A stretch of DNA of 10,699 nt, taken from positions 1-10,699 of the forward strand of contig SMXL01000081.1 of the NCBI GenBank assembly GCA_004356385.1, written 5' to 3'. Shown here piece after piece: positions 1 to 7,518 of this stretch (the first letter of the stretch is position 1; each line of letters opens with the position of its first letter). The notes below the pieces were generated by a model, which saw only the letters and a program-made list of their open reading frames with translations, had not been told where the DNA came from and searched no databases. Position numbers and translations under genes: made by a program. Origin of the DNA: Bacteroidota bacterium. GTDB taxonomy: Bacteria > Bacteroidota > Rhodothermia > Rhodothermales > UBA10348.

Positions 1-7
1 GTGGCGA

Positions 8-1477
8 ATGACTGAAGTCTACATCGGCATTGGGATCTATTTACTGGTCATGTTGCTCGTCGGCTACGCTGCGAGTCGGCGTGTTTCAAAGGCAGCTGAT
101 TTTCTGGTTGCGGGGCGCAGCCTACCACTCTGGCTGACGGTGGGAACGCTTTCAGCCACCTGGTTTGGTGGAGGAACCGTTTTGGGGGCCGCTGGAACAG
201 CTTTCAAAAAGGGCTTCATTGGTGTCATCGCGGATCCGTTTGGCGCGGCTCTCTGTCTTCTTCTAGCGGGTCTTTTCTTTGCTCGGATGCTCCGGCGAAT
301 GTCTGTGATGACGGTCGTCGACGTGTTTGATTCCCGATACGATAAGAGGACTGGATTTCTTGCGGCGGTTGCGACGATTGTTATTTATGTAGGCTGGACG
401 GGAGCGCTTCTCGTCTCGTTTGGATTCGTACTTCAGACCATCACGGGCATTTCTACCGAGTGGGCGATCGGTATTGGCACAGTAATCACGCTAATCTACA
501 CCATGGTCGGAGGAATGTGGGCTGTTGCCTGGACAGACTTCCTCCAAATCATTCTCGTTGTTGTAGGGCTGTTGATCGCGTTTCCGATACTGATCAAGGA
601 AGCCGGCGGGGTAGCGGCCATTATTTCCCGGCTGCCGGACGGCAGCTTTTCGATGACCCCGGAAGAGGGAGGGTTTTCGAATTGGCTCTTCTACATTCGA
701 GCCTGGATCGTCATCGGGCTTGGGAATATCGCGGGGCAGGACCTGATGCAAAGATGTTTGGCTGCCAAGGATGAGAAGACGGCTCAAACCGGCTTGTACA
801 TTTCAACCGGTGTTTATCTGACATTCGGCTTAATCCCGATCTGTATTGGACTGATCGGGACCCTGCTGATGCCGGATATCGAAAACGCGGAGTTCATCGT
901 GCCGATGCTTGTGATCGAGTACCTACCCACGACCGTTGTTGTGATCTTCATCAGTGCACTCCTCGCGGCCGTCATGAGCAGCGCGGATAGTGCCATTCTA
1001 GCGACTTCGAGCGTGATCGGAAAGAATTTGATTTCCTATGTCAGACCGGATCCGACGGACGCTGATATTCTGAAGTGGTCGCGGTGGAGCGTACCCGTCG
1101 TGACGATCCTCGCACTGATCGTAGCGCTCTATTTTCAGAATATTTACAACCTCTTGGTCGATGCCTTTTCTATCGCCCTGGTTTCCCTATTTGTGCCTTT
1201 GACAGCCGCCATATGGTGGAAAAGGGCCAATGTACCAGGAGCCCTGGCGTCGATGATCGTAGGTTTCGTGTGCTGGCTCGTCGTACCACTATATACGAGT
1301 GCCGTGCCCTCGGACCTCTTCGGGATGGTCATGGGGATCATTGCTATCGTTGTCGTGAGCTTGGCCACCCAGCAATCCAGCAAACCTCGACCTCTTCGAA
1401 ACGCCGAAGGCGTTGAACTCGCCCTGGAGAACCGTTTTGGAAACCTGAGTCCTTTTGGGGCCAAAACGGCTGAGTAA
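8..1477 (+). CDS. Sodium:solute symporter (SSS family), probable amino acid or amine uptake
   Basis: This is a 489-residue inner-membrane protein with about 13 hydrophobic segments, the usual size and topology for the SSS/PutP-PanF family of sodium-coupled importers. The N-terminal helix (about 4-22) is followed by the family motif ADFLVAGRSLP at 30-40. The SSS signature runs from GGMWAVAWTDFLQ at about 168-180. The Ser/Ala-rich helix AAVMSSADSAILATSS at about 320-335 matches the TM8 region that supplies the Na2 sodium ligands in this family. The C-terminus (about 457-489) is a hydrophilic cytoplasmic tail. Placement as the first visible gene of the operon suggests that it brings in the pathway substrate. 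The family includes transporters of proline, pantothenate, sugars and other solutes, so the substrate cannot be read from sequence; a zwitterionic amino acid such as beta-lysine or an acetylated form is inferred from the downstream enzymes. The ATG at 8 gives a normal family N-terminus. Confidence 0.93.
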   Translation: MTEVYIGIGIYLLVMLLVGYAASRRVSKAADFLVAGRSLPLWLTVGTLSATWFGGGTVLGAAGTAFKKGFIGVIADPFGAALCLLLAGLFFARMLRRMSVMTVVDVFDSRYDKRTGFLAAVATIVIYVGWTGALLVSFGFVLQTITGISTEWAIGIGTVITLIYTMVGGMWAVAWTDFLQIILVVVGLLIAFPILIKEAGGVAAIISRLPDGSFSMTPEEGGFSNWLFYIRAWIVIGLGNIAGQDLMQRCLAAKDEKTAQTGLYISTGVYLTFGLIPICIGLIGTLLMPDIENAEFIVPMLVIEYLPTTVVVIFISALLAAVMSSADSAILATSSVIGKNLISYVRPDPTDADILKWSRWSVPVVTILALIVALYFQNIYNLLVDAFSIALVSLFVPLTAAIWWKRANVPGALASMIVGFVCWLVVPLYTSAVPSDLFGMVMGIIAIVVVSLATQQSSKPRPLRNAEGVELALENRFGNLSPFGAKTAE

Positions 1478-2817
1478 TGTCTCCCGGGTATCCCATATCA
1501 AACGTGTTCTATCGACGTCTGTCCCAGGAAATGTATACAGCCGTTCGGGGGGAGGGAATTTATCTTTACGATCAGTATGGGAATGAGTTTTTGGACGGTT
1601 CTGGTGGAGCTTTTGTCGTAAATGTGGGGCACGGTGTCTCCGAGATCGCCGATGCCATGGCTCGTCAGGCGAAGAAACTCGCGTACGTGAACGGACTTCA
1701 CTTTACGAATGAGCCGGTCGAGGAGCTGGCGAGGGAGGTGGCCGCATTTACGCCGGAGGGTCTCGATCATGTCTATTTTTTAAGCAGCGGATCGGCCGCG
1801 ACGGAAGCGGCCATCAAGCTGGCCAGGCAGTACTGGTGTGAAGCAGGCCGCGATAAAAAGTATAAAGTGATCGCCCGGCAGCCCGGATATCACGGTAATA
1901 CGCTGGCTGCTCTCTCCGTATCCGGGCGGCCCTCGTCGAGGGAAAAGTTTGAACCTCTCCTGCAGGATGTGACGTTCATCCCGGCACCGATGGAGTATCG
2001 CTGCCCTGAGAATATTTCCTTTGAAGAATTCGGAGATCAGTGTGCGTCACGTCTTGATGATGCCATTGAGGCGGAGGGTCCGGACCTGGTTGCTGCGTTC
2101 ATCGCCGAACCCGTGATCGGCGCCTCCGCAGGGGGCGTCGTGGCACCACCCGGCTATTTCTCCAAAATTCGCGATATCTGTGATCATCACGACGTGCTCT
2201 TTATCGCAGATGAAGTGTTGACGGGGATGGGGAGAACAGGAAAATGGCTAGCCATCGACCACGAAAAAGTAACTCCCGATATCCTTACGCTCGGGAAGGG
2301 GCTGAGTGGGGGCTACGCACCGCTCAGTGCGTTGGTCGTGCGCAGCGAGATTGTAGAGACCATTGCGAAGGGGAGCGGGGCATTCAGTTACAATCAGACT
2401 TTTTCGCACGCGCCCTTGCCGGCGGCAGCCGGGCTGGCTACCATTCGATATCTGAAAGATCATGACCTTGTGGCAAGATCCGAACAGATGGGAGACTACT
2501 TTCACGAGCAATTACAATCGTTGCGGACCAGCGAAATCGTTGGAGATGTTCGGGGCTTGGGCCTTCTTGCGGGTGTGGAATACGTTGTAAATAGAGACAC
2601 AAAAGAGCCGTTTCCACCGGAACTGGAAATCGCAGAAAGAATCAGAAAGGCGGCGTTCGACGAACGGTTAATAATATGGGCAACAACGAGATATCTACCA
2701 TCAAATAATGGAGATCTTTCGGTTCTTGGGCCTCCATTTATTATCACGAAAGTTCAAGTCGACGAATTGGTCACGAGAATGAGGTCTGCAATAGACGCGG
2801 TCGAGGCGAGCCTGTGA
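1477..2817 (+). CDS. Class III pyridoxal-phosphate aminotransferase, first of two (AT1), omega/beta-amino acid type
   Basis: This is a 446-residue fold-type I class III transaminase. The start ATG overlaps the symporter stop (TAATG) and gives an N-terminus (SNVFYRR, then a GEGIYLYD strand) typical of the subfamily annotated as 'aspartate aminotransferase family' or omega-amino acid:pyruvate transaminases. Visible active-site elements are SSGSAATEAAIKLAR at 103-117 (phosphate-binding region), GYHG at 137-140 (ring-stacking aromatic), EPV at 211-213, DEV at 245-247 (Asp to the pyridine nitrogen), the PLP lysine K274 in TLGKGLSGGY, and NQTFSHAP at 306-313. The C-terminal GPPFIIT at 418-424 is in the place of the APPLIIT-type motif. 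It moves an amino group from a substrate amine to pyruvate or 2-oxoglutarate in the cytosol. Position before the aldehyde dehydrogenase suggests that it makes the semialdehyde for that enzyme. A role on the beta-amino group is the alternative. Confidence 0.93.
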   Translation: MSPGYPISNVFYRRLSQEMYTAVRGEGIYLYDQYGNEFLDGSGGAFVVNVGHGVSEIADAMARQAKKLAYVNGLHFTNEPVEELAREVAAFTPEGLDHVYFLSSGSAATEAAIKLARQYWCEAGRDKKYKVIARQPGYHGNTLAALSVSGRPSSREKFEPLLQDVTFIPAPMEYRCPENISFEEFGDQCASRLDDAIEAEGPDLVAAFIAEPVIGASAGGVVAPPGYFSKIRDICDHHDVLFIADEVLTGMGRTGKWLAIDHEKVTPDILTLGKGLSGGYAPLSALVVRSEIVETIAKGSGAFSYNQTFSHAPLPAAAGLATIRYLKDHDLVARSEQMGDYFHEQLQSLRTSEIVGDVRGLGLLAGVEYVVNRDTKEPFPPELEIAERIRKAAFDERLIIWATTRYLPSNNGDLSVLGPPFIITKVQVDELVTRMRSAIDAVEASL

Positions 2818-2901
2818 TCTTTCGAGCTCCTGATGATCAACACGGAATATGCAAAAGAGTCCTGAATCGTATAGCTTCTTTTTCGTCATTACACCACCTA
2901 T

Positions 2902-2907
2902 GAAGGG
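2902..2907 (+). promoter_or_regulatory. Ribosome binding site of the aldehyde dehydrogenase gene
   Basis: GAAGGG lies 6 nt before the ATG at 2914 and supports that start over the in-frame ATG at 2956. The longer protein also keeps an EPTDF element at residues 4-8, which resembles the conserved N-terminal NEPxxDF region of P5C dehydrogenases. The 96 nt between the AT1 stop and this gene is the largest gap in the operon. It has no gene and no convincing hairpin that I could find. Confidence 0.6.
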
Positions 2908-2913
2908 CTCGAT

Positions 2914-4497
2914 ATGCAAGCCGAACCGACGGATTTCAAATTCACCTATTCGACCATGGGGCAGGGAGATTCTGATGTCTTTCATGATGATTTTGATGCG
3001 GGTGTGGAGGAAGCCAGGCAAAAAGCGGGAGCCACGTATCCGAATTTTATTGCAGACGAGGCTTGGGACGCAAAGACCTATATCGACGATGTTTCTCCGA
3101 CCGACGTCCATCTCGTTCTAGGTCGTTTTGCGAGCGCTTCTGCGAATGATACCCGCGATGCAATCCGTGCAGCAAAGACAGCATTCCGCCCGTGGTCAGA
3201 AGATTGGAGAGAGCGTATTCGAATTCTTCGAACGGCCGCCGATCTGATCAGCAGCAGAAAGTATTTCCTGGCGGCTGTCATGTGTTTAGAAGTCGGGAAA
3301 AGTCGCCTCGAGGCGATGGGAGATACAGAAGAGGCTGCCGACCTCATTCGGTATTACTGCCAACAGATGGAGGATGCTGACGGTTTTTTCAGGCAGATGG
3401 GTCAACTCTCTCCCGATGAAAATGTGGTGAGCGTGCTCCGTCCTTTTGGTGTGTGGGCGGTGATCGCCCCCTTTAATTTCCCTTTGGCTCTTTCGGCTGG
3501 AATGGCTGCGGGCGCGCTTGTCGCGGGTAACACGGTCGTGTATAAGCCTTCGTCAGATGCGCCGTGGACCGGAATGCTGCTTTACGAAGCGCTGAGGGAA
3601 GCCGGGCTTCCTGCCGGTGTCTTCAATTACATTCACGGCCCGGGGTCTGTAGTTGGAGAGGAATTGGTTTCAAACCCTGACGTTGACGGCATCGTGTTCA
3701 CGGGTTCAAAAGAGGTCGGGATGAGAGCATATCGTAGTTTTTCAGTGGATTATCCCAAGCCATGCATCACCGAAATGGGAGGGAAGAATCCTACGATTAT
3801 TACCGCTAGCGCTGACCCGGAATTAGCGGCTGAGGGGGTCATGCGATCATTTGTGGGTCTCGGCGGTCAGAAGTGCAGCGCCTGTTCAAGAGTGTATGTT
3901 CATCGGTCGCTCGAGACCGAATTCTTGAATCACCTTGTTGAAAAGACGAAGGCCGTCGAAATTGGCGATCCCAGTCATCGGGGAGTCTACCTGGGTCCGC
4001 TCGTCAACGAGAGCGCCTATAAGACATTTCAGGACGCCGTAGAACTTGCGCGGCGAGACGGGAAGATCCTGGCTGGAGGAAATCTTCTGGAAAATCCGCC
4101 GTTTGATCGAGGGTACTTCGTGGAGCCAACAATAGTTACCGGATTACCTGCGGACCACGAACTTATTTACAAAGAACTGTTTGTACCGTTCGTCACAGTC
4201 AGCGTTGTCGAATCGCTGGAGGAGGCGGTGGGTCTGTCGAATCAGTCAGAATACGGATTGACTGCAGGGGTTTACACGGGAGATCCCGACGAGGTGGAAT
4301 GGTTCTTCAATCATATTGAATCGGGTGTGTGCTACGCCAATCGAAGGTCGGGAGCGACTACGGGTGCTTGGCCTGGTGTTCAAGCGTTTTGTGGATGGAA
4401 GGGAAGCGGATCGACGGGAAAAGGAGGATGTGGTCCCTATTATGTTCAGCAATTCATGCGTGAACAAAGTAGAACCGTAGTGGAGGCTTCGATCTGA
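2914..4497 (+). CDS. NAD(P)-dependent aldehyde dehydrogenase, P5C dehydrogenase (glutamate-semialdehyde) type
   Basis: This is a 527-residue cytosolic enzyme oxidising an aldehyde to a carboxylate. The length and N-terminal extension are those of 1-pyrroline-5-carboxylate dehydrogenases of the RocA/PutA-domain type rather than the shorter succinate-semialdehyde dehydrogenases. Key positions are APFNFPLA at 185-192 with the oxyanion Asn188, the cofactor lysine region VYKPSSDAP at 209-217, FTGSKEVG at 262-269 (Rossmann loop), the general base Glu287 in TEMGGKNP, and the catalytic Cys321 in GGQKCSACSR. That GQKCSACSR form is a P5CDH hallmark. GCGPYYVQQFMREQSRT at 505-521 is the C-terminal oligomerisation segment. 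The usual EEIFGPV motif reads KELFVPF at 420-426. It lies between two aminotransferases, so its substrate is likely the semialdehyde made by one of them. If that is 3-aminoadipate 6-semialdehyde, it would form a five-membered pyrroline like P5C. Proline/arginine catabolism is possible but would not explain the other genes. Confidence 0.92.
   Translation: MQAEPTDFKFTYSTMGQGDSDVFHDDFDAGVEEARQKAGATYPNFIADEAWDAKTYIDDVSPTDVHLVLGRFASASANDTRDAIRAAKTAFRPWSEDWRERIRILRTAADLISSRKYFLAAVMCLEVGKSRLEAMGDTEEAADLIRYYCQQMEDADGFFRQMGQLSPDENVVSVLRPFGVWAVIAPFNFPLALSAGMAAGALVAGNTVVYKPSSDAPWTGMLLYEALREAGLPAGVFNYIHGPGSVVGEELVSNPDVDGIVFTGSKEVGMRAYRSFSVDYPKPCITEMGGKNPTIITASADPELAAEGVMRSFVGLGGQKCSACSRVYVHRSLETEFLNHLVEKTKAVEIGDPSHRGVYLGPLVNESAYKTFQDAVELARRDGKILAGGNLLENPPFDRGYFVEPTIVTGLPADHELIYKELFVPFVTVSVVESLEEAVGLSNQSEYGLTAGVYTGDPDEVEWFFNHIESGVCYANRRSGATTGAWPGVQAFCGWKGSGSTGKGGCGPYYVQQFMREQSRTVVEASI
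4482..4486 (+). promoter_or_regulatory. Shine-Dalgarno site that points to a CTG start for AT2
   Basis: GGAGG lies inside the last codons of the aldehyde dehydrogenase, 7 nt before a CTG at 4494. That CTG overlaps the ALDH stop as CTGA, in the same geometry as the common ATGA junction. There is no ATG, GTG or TTG in this frame between the upstream in-frame stop (TAG at 4470) and the GTG at 4566, and the GTG has no comparable ribosome binding site. Confidence 0.6.
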
Positions 4498-5798
4498 ACT
4501 ATCCCGAGATCATAACCGAACTGCCGGGCCCGAAGGCAAGGGCCCTCATCGAAGCTGAATCACTAGTGGCCTCTCGATCGCTCATCAAGGAGTATCCGCT
4601 CGCAGTCGAGCGGGCAGAGGGGATCGTGATTACGGACGTGGATGGAAATCGTTTTATTGATTTCATGTCCGGAATCGCTGTTTCACTTACCGGGCACTGC
4701 CATCCGCGAGTCGTCAAGCGGATCAAGGACCAGGTGGACAAGTTGTTGCACATCTGCGGCACCGACTTCTACTACCCGGTCTATACAGAGCTATGTACGA
4801 GGCTGGCGGATCTGGGTCCCGGCCCCGACGCCTGGCGCGTCTTTTTGGGGAATTCTGGTGCTGAGGCTGTCGAGGGGGCCATCAAACTGGCCCGATATCA
4901 TACAGGGCGTCAACAGATCATTTCATTTTATGGAGGATTCCACGGCCGAACGTACGGAGCCCTTAGTCTGACTGCCAGCAAAATCAAGCAGCGCGCCGGG
5001 TTTGGTCCACTGCTTCCTGGCGTGACGCATATGCCGTATGGAAATTGCCGGTCCTGCGCGTACAATCTGACCTACCCTGATTGCAACGTGCACTGTGTCA
5101 ACAGTTGGAGGGAGACCATTTTCCAGAGAACGGTTGCTCCAGATGAAGTCGCGGCCGTTGTTGTTGAACCGATTCAGGGAGAAGGCGGGCATACGATTCC
5201 GCCGCCCAAGTTTTTCCCTCAGTTAAGGGCGCTTTGTGATGAGTTCGGAATCTTACTGATCGCCGACGAGATTCAGAGCGGGATGGGCCGAACCGGAAAG
5301 TTTTTTGCGATAGAGCATTGGGATGTCGTACCCGACATTATCACACTTGCGAAAGGACTGGGATCGGGACTTCCGATCAGCGCGTTACTGGCCCGGGACG
5401 AGATCATGTCCTGGCCTCCGGGTAGCCACGGAAGCACGTTCGGTGGTAATCCCGTGGCCTGCGCGGCAGCACTTGAGACGATCGACCTCATCGAAGAAGG
5501 GCTCATGGCCAATGCGGTAGAAATCGGAGAGTACCTCATTGAAGGACTCACCGAATTGCAATCCAGATTCCCGGTCATCTCTGACGTTCGCGGGAAAGGG
5601 CTGATGCTTGCAATCGAATTTACGCCCGCAGAGATGGCCTTAGCCTTCGAGCGAGCCTGTTTTGAAAAAGGGCTGCTTGTCTTGACCTGTGGAGAAGATG
5701 CTGTTCGGTTTGCTCCACCGATGATCCTCAAAAAACCCGACGTAGACAAGGCACTCGAAATTGTCACGACCGTGTTGTCCGAACTGTCTCCGTCCTGA
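4494..5798 (+). CDS. Class III aminotransferase, 4-aminobutyrate aminotransferase-like (AT2), with four-cysteine insert
   Basis: This is a PLP-dependent transaminase of the GABA/ornithine aminotransferase branch. I set the start at the CTG at 4494 (434 residues), because the frame upstream of the GTG at 4566 encodes NYPEIITELPGPKARALIEA, the conserved N-terminus of this family. Starting at the GTG (410 residues) would lose it. In the numbering from CTG: NSGAEAVEGAIKLAR at 120-134, GFHGRTYG at 148-155 (ring-stacking region), EPIQGEGG at 225-232, DEIQSGMGRTGK at 258-269 and the PLP lysine K287 in TLAKGLGSGLP. A segment at 185-201 carries Cys185, Cys188, Cys197 and Cys201 (CxxC, 8 residues, CxxxC). 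I recall similar cysteine-rich inserts in some archaeal and bacterial relatives. Between the ALDH and the CoA-transferase it would remove the remaining amino group to give the 3-oxo acid, or act on a terminal amine as GABA transaminases do. The exact substrate is unproven. Confidence 0.9.
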   Translation: MNYPEIITELPGPKARALIEAESLVASRSLIKEYPLAVERAEGIVITDVDGNRFIDFMSGIAVSLTGHCHPRVVKRIKDQVDKLLHICGTDFYYPVYTELCTRLADLGPGPDAWRVFLGNSGAEAVEGAIKLARYHTGRQQIISFYGGFHGRTYGALSLTASKIKQRAGFGPLLPGVTHMPYGNCRSCAYNLTYPDCNVHCVNSWRETIFQRTVAPDEVAAVVVEPIQGEGGHTIPPPKFFPQLRALCDEFGILLIADEIQSGMGRTGKFFAIEHWDVVPDIITLAKGLGSGLPISALLARDEIMSWPPGSHGSTFGGNPVACAAALETIDLIEEGLMANAVEIGEYLIEGLTELQSRFPVISDVRGKGLMLAIEFTPAEMALAFERACFEKGLLVLTCGEDAVRFAPPMILKKPDVDKALEIVTTVLSELSPS

Positions 5799-5807
5799 GG
5801 AACACGA

Positions 5808-6719
5808 ATGGAGAGCAAAGTGACTACGATGACAGAGGCGATTGCTCGCTACGTGGAAGACGGGTTCACGATCGTGATCGATGGGTTTACCCACTTGATC
5901 TGTTTTGCTGCGGCGCATGAAATCATCCGTCAGCAAAGACGCGATCTTACTCTCTGCCGTATGACTCCGGACCTGATCTACGATCAGATGATTGCAGCCG
6001 GTTGCGCGTCTAAACTCATTTTCAGTTGGGCGGGAAATCCCGGCGCGGGCTCCCTGTTCGCTCTTAGACGAGCAATTGAGAAACAGATTCCCAACCTGCT
6101 CGAGGTCGAGGAATATTCGCATTTCGGCCTTGCGGCGAGACTGTTAGCCGGAGCCGCAAACCTCCCGTTTTATCCTGTCCAAAGCTATCTAGGGAGCGAT
6201 CTTCCGGATGTAAATCCTCAGATTCGATCGGTAACCTGTCCGTATACGGAGCAATCGATTGCAACCGTTCCAGCTCTTAAACCGGACACTGCGATCGTTC
6301 ACGCTCAGCGAGCTGATTCAGAAGGAAACACGCAGGTTTGGGGTATCACGGGAATTCAAAAGGAAACCGCGTTCGCTGCGAAAAACGTGATTGTTGTGGT
6401 CGAGGAATTGGTCGATTCAAAAGTCGTTCGAGCCGACCCGAACAGAACACTGATTCCCGGAATGGTCGTCGATGCAGTCGTGGTTGAGCCTTTCGGTTGC
6501 CATCCGTCCTATGTTCAGGGCTATTACGATCGGGACAACGATTTTTATATCGCCTGGGGGGATATTTCGAGAGACCCATCGTCTCTTGATCGATATCTGG
6601 ATGAGTGGGTTTATGGGGTCAAATCCCGTTCCGAATATCTCGAAAAGTTGGGTCCCGAAGACGTGAGCCGCCTCAAAGCCGAGATCGCCCTCGCGGCACC
6701 AGTGAACTATGGCTATTGA
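5808..6719 (+). CDS. CoA-transferase subunit alpha (glutaconate / 3-oxoadipate CoA-transferase family, GctA/CatI-like)
   Basis: This is a 303-residue alpha subunit of a heterodimeric family I CoA-transferase, which moves CoA from a donor such as succinyl-CoA or acetyl-CoA to a carboxylic acid. It resembles GctA of glutaconate CoA-transferase and CatI of 3-oxoadipate CoA-transferase more than the short PcaI/ScoA type. The N-terminal IDGFTHL at 24-30, SWAGNPGAGS at 73-82 and the C-terminal CHPSYVQGYYDRDNDFY at 231-247 are the segments that place it. A GAGGA Shine-Dalgarno at 5797-5801, overlapping the AT2 stop, sits 6 nt before the ATG and decides the start against the in-frame ATG at 5829. The beta subunit follows directly. 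The related IpdA of steroid-ring degradation is a hydrolase, not a transferase; the intact catalytic glutamate of the partner subunit argues against that here. Confidence 0.88.
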   Translation: MESKVTTMTEAIARYVEDGFTIVIDGFTHLICFAAAHEIIRQQRRDLTLCRMTPDLIYDQMIAAGCASKLIFSWAGNPGAGSLFALRRAIEKQIPNLLEVEEYSHFGLAARLLAGAANLPFYPVQSYLGSDLPDVNPQIRSVTCPYTEQSIATVPALKPDTAIVHAQRADSEGNTQVWGITGIQKETAFAAKNVIVVVEELVDSKVVRADPNRTLIPGMVVDAVVVEPFGCHPSYVQGYYDRDNDFYIAWGDISRDPSSLDRYLDEWVYGVKSRSEYLEKLGPEDVSRLKAEIALAAPVNYGY

Positions 6720-6722
6720 TTG

Positions 6723-7487
6723 ATGGAATCGAAGTACTCAACATCGGAATTGATGGTCGTCCGTGCGTCACGCGAGCTCGTTGACAGTGAAGTCGTTTTT
6801 GTCGGCATCGGACTTCCCAACCTGGCCTGCAATTTGGCGCGTCGCACTCATGCCCCCAACCTGACCCTGATCTATGAGTCCGGAGTGGTTGGATCGGTAC
6901 CCGAACGACTTCCTCTCTCGATTGGTGATCCGTGTCTCGTGAAGGGTGCCGCTGCGGTTTGTTCCATTTCTGATGTGTTCCAGTATTACCTGGTGAATAA
7001 GAGAATCGACGTCGGGTTTTTGGGCGCGGCACAAATGGATAAATACGGTAATATCAATACGACTGTGATTGGTGACTACGAGAATCCCAAAGTGCAACTT
7101 CCCGGAAGTGGTGGCGCCTGTGAGATGGCCATTCACGCTAAGCGGGTGGTGATCATTGCCACACAGAATCTGAAGACTTTTCCGGAAACCGTAGATTTTG
7201 TAACAAGTCCAGGCCAGATCACGAAAGGGAAATCGAGATTGGAATGGGGAATTCCGGGAGGAGGACCGGCCATGCTCATTACAAACCTGGGCGTATTCAG
7301 TTTTGATTCTGAATCGGGAGAACTTTGTCTGGACGAGATCCATTCGGGAATCGACCAAAAAGAAGTGGAAGCGAGCATCGGTTGGAATCTGCGTGTCGCC
7401 CTAGAGGTGGCTGAAACTCCCGAGCCCACTGACCATGAACTCCAGATTATCCGGAAAGAGCTGGACCCCGATCATCTGTATATCTGA
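6723..7487 (+). CDS. CoA-transferase subunit beta (glutaconate / 3-oxoadipate CoA-transferase family, GctB/CatJ-like)
   Basis: This is a 254-residue beta subunit that pairs with the alpha subunit encoded immediately upstream. It supplies the catalytic glutamate that forms the covalent CoA thioester: Glu52 in LIYESGVVG, in the place of Glu54 of glutaconate CoA-transferase subunit B. Other family segments are VGIGLPNLACNLA at 27-39, GFLGAAQMDKYGNINTT at 99-115, the PGSGGACEMA loop at 127-136 and GGGPAMLITNLG at 179-190. A TTG at 6720 directly before the ATG would add one residue; I prefer the ATG, though neither has a clear Shine-Dalgarno, so translation may be coupled to the alpha gene, whose stop ends at 6719. 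With the downstream thiolase, the most economical acceptor is a 3-oxo acid such as 3-oxoadipate. Confidence 0.88.
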   Translation: MESKYSTSELMVVRASRELVDSEVVFVGIGLPNLACNLARRTHAPNLTLIYESGVVGSVPERLPLSIGDPCLVKGAAAVCSISDVFQYYLVNKRIDVGFLGAAQMDKYGNINTTVIGDYENPKVQLPGSGGACEMAIHAKRVVIIATQNLKTFPETVDFVTSPGQITKGKSRLEWGIPGGGPAMLITNLGVFSFDSESGELCLDEIHSGIDQKEVEASIGWNLRVALEVAETPEPTDHELQIIRKELDPDHLYI

Positions 7488-7518
7488 ACTGTATCTCGGT
7501 CATTTCTGATGTTTCGTC

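Noticed and set aside
2701..3111. 136-codon minus-strand frame spanning the AT1-ALDH gap
   Set aside because: It overlaps conserved coding sequence on both sides and has no recognisable motif, so the 96-nt gap does not hide a gene.
5273..5818. 181-codon open frame on the minus strand over the end of AT2
   Set aside because: Low-complexity Ser-rich translation opposite a well-conserved aminotransferase; no independent support.
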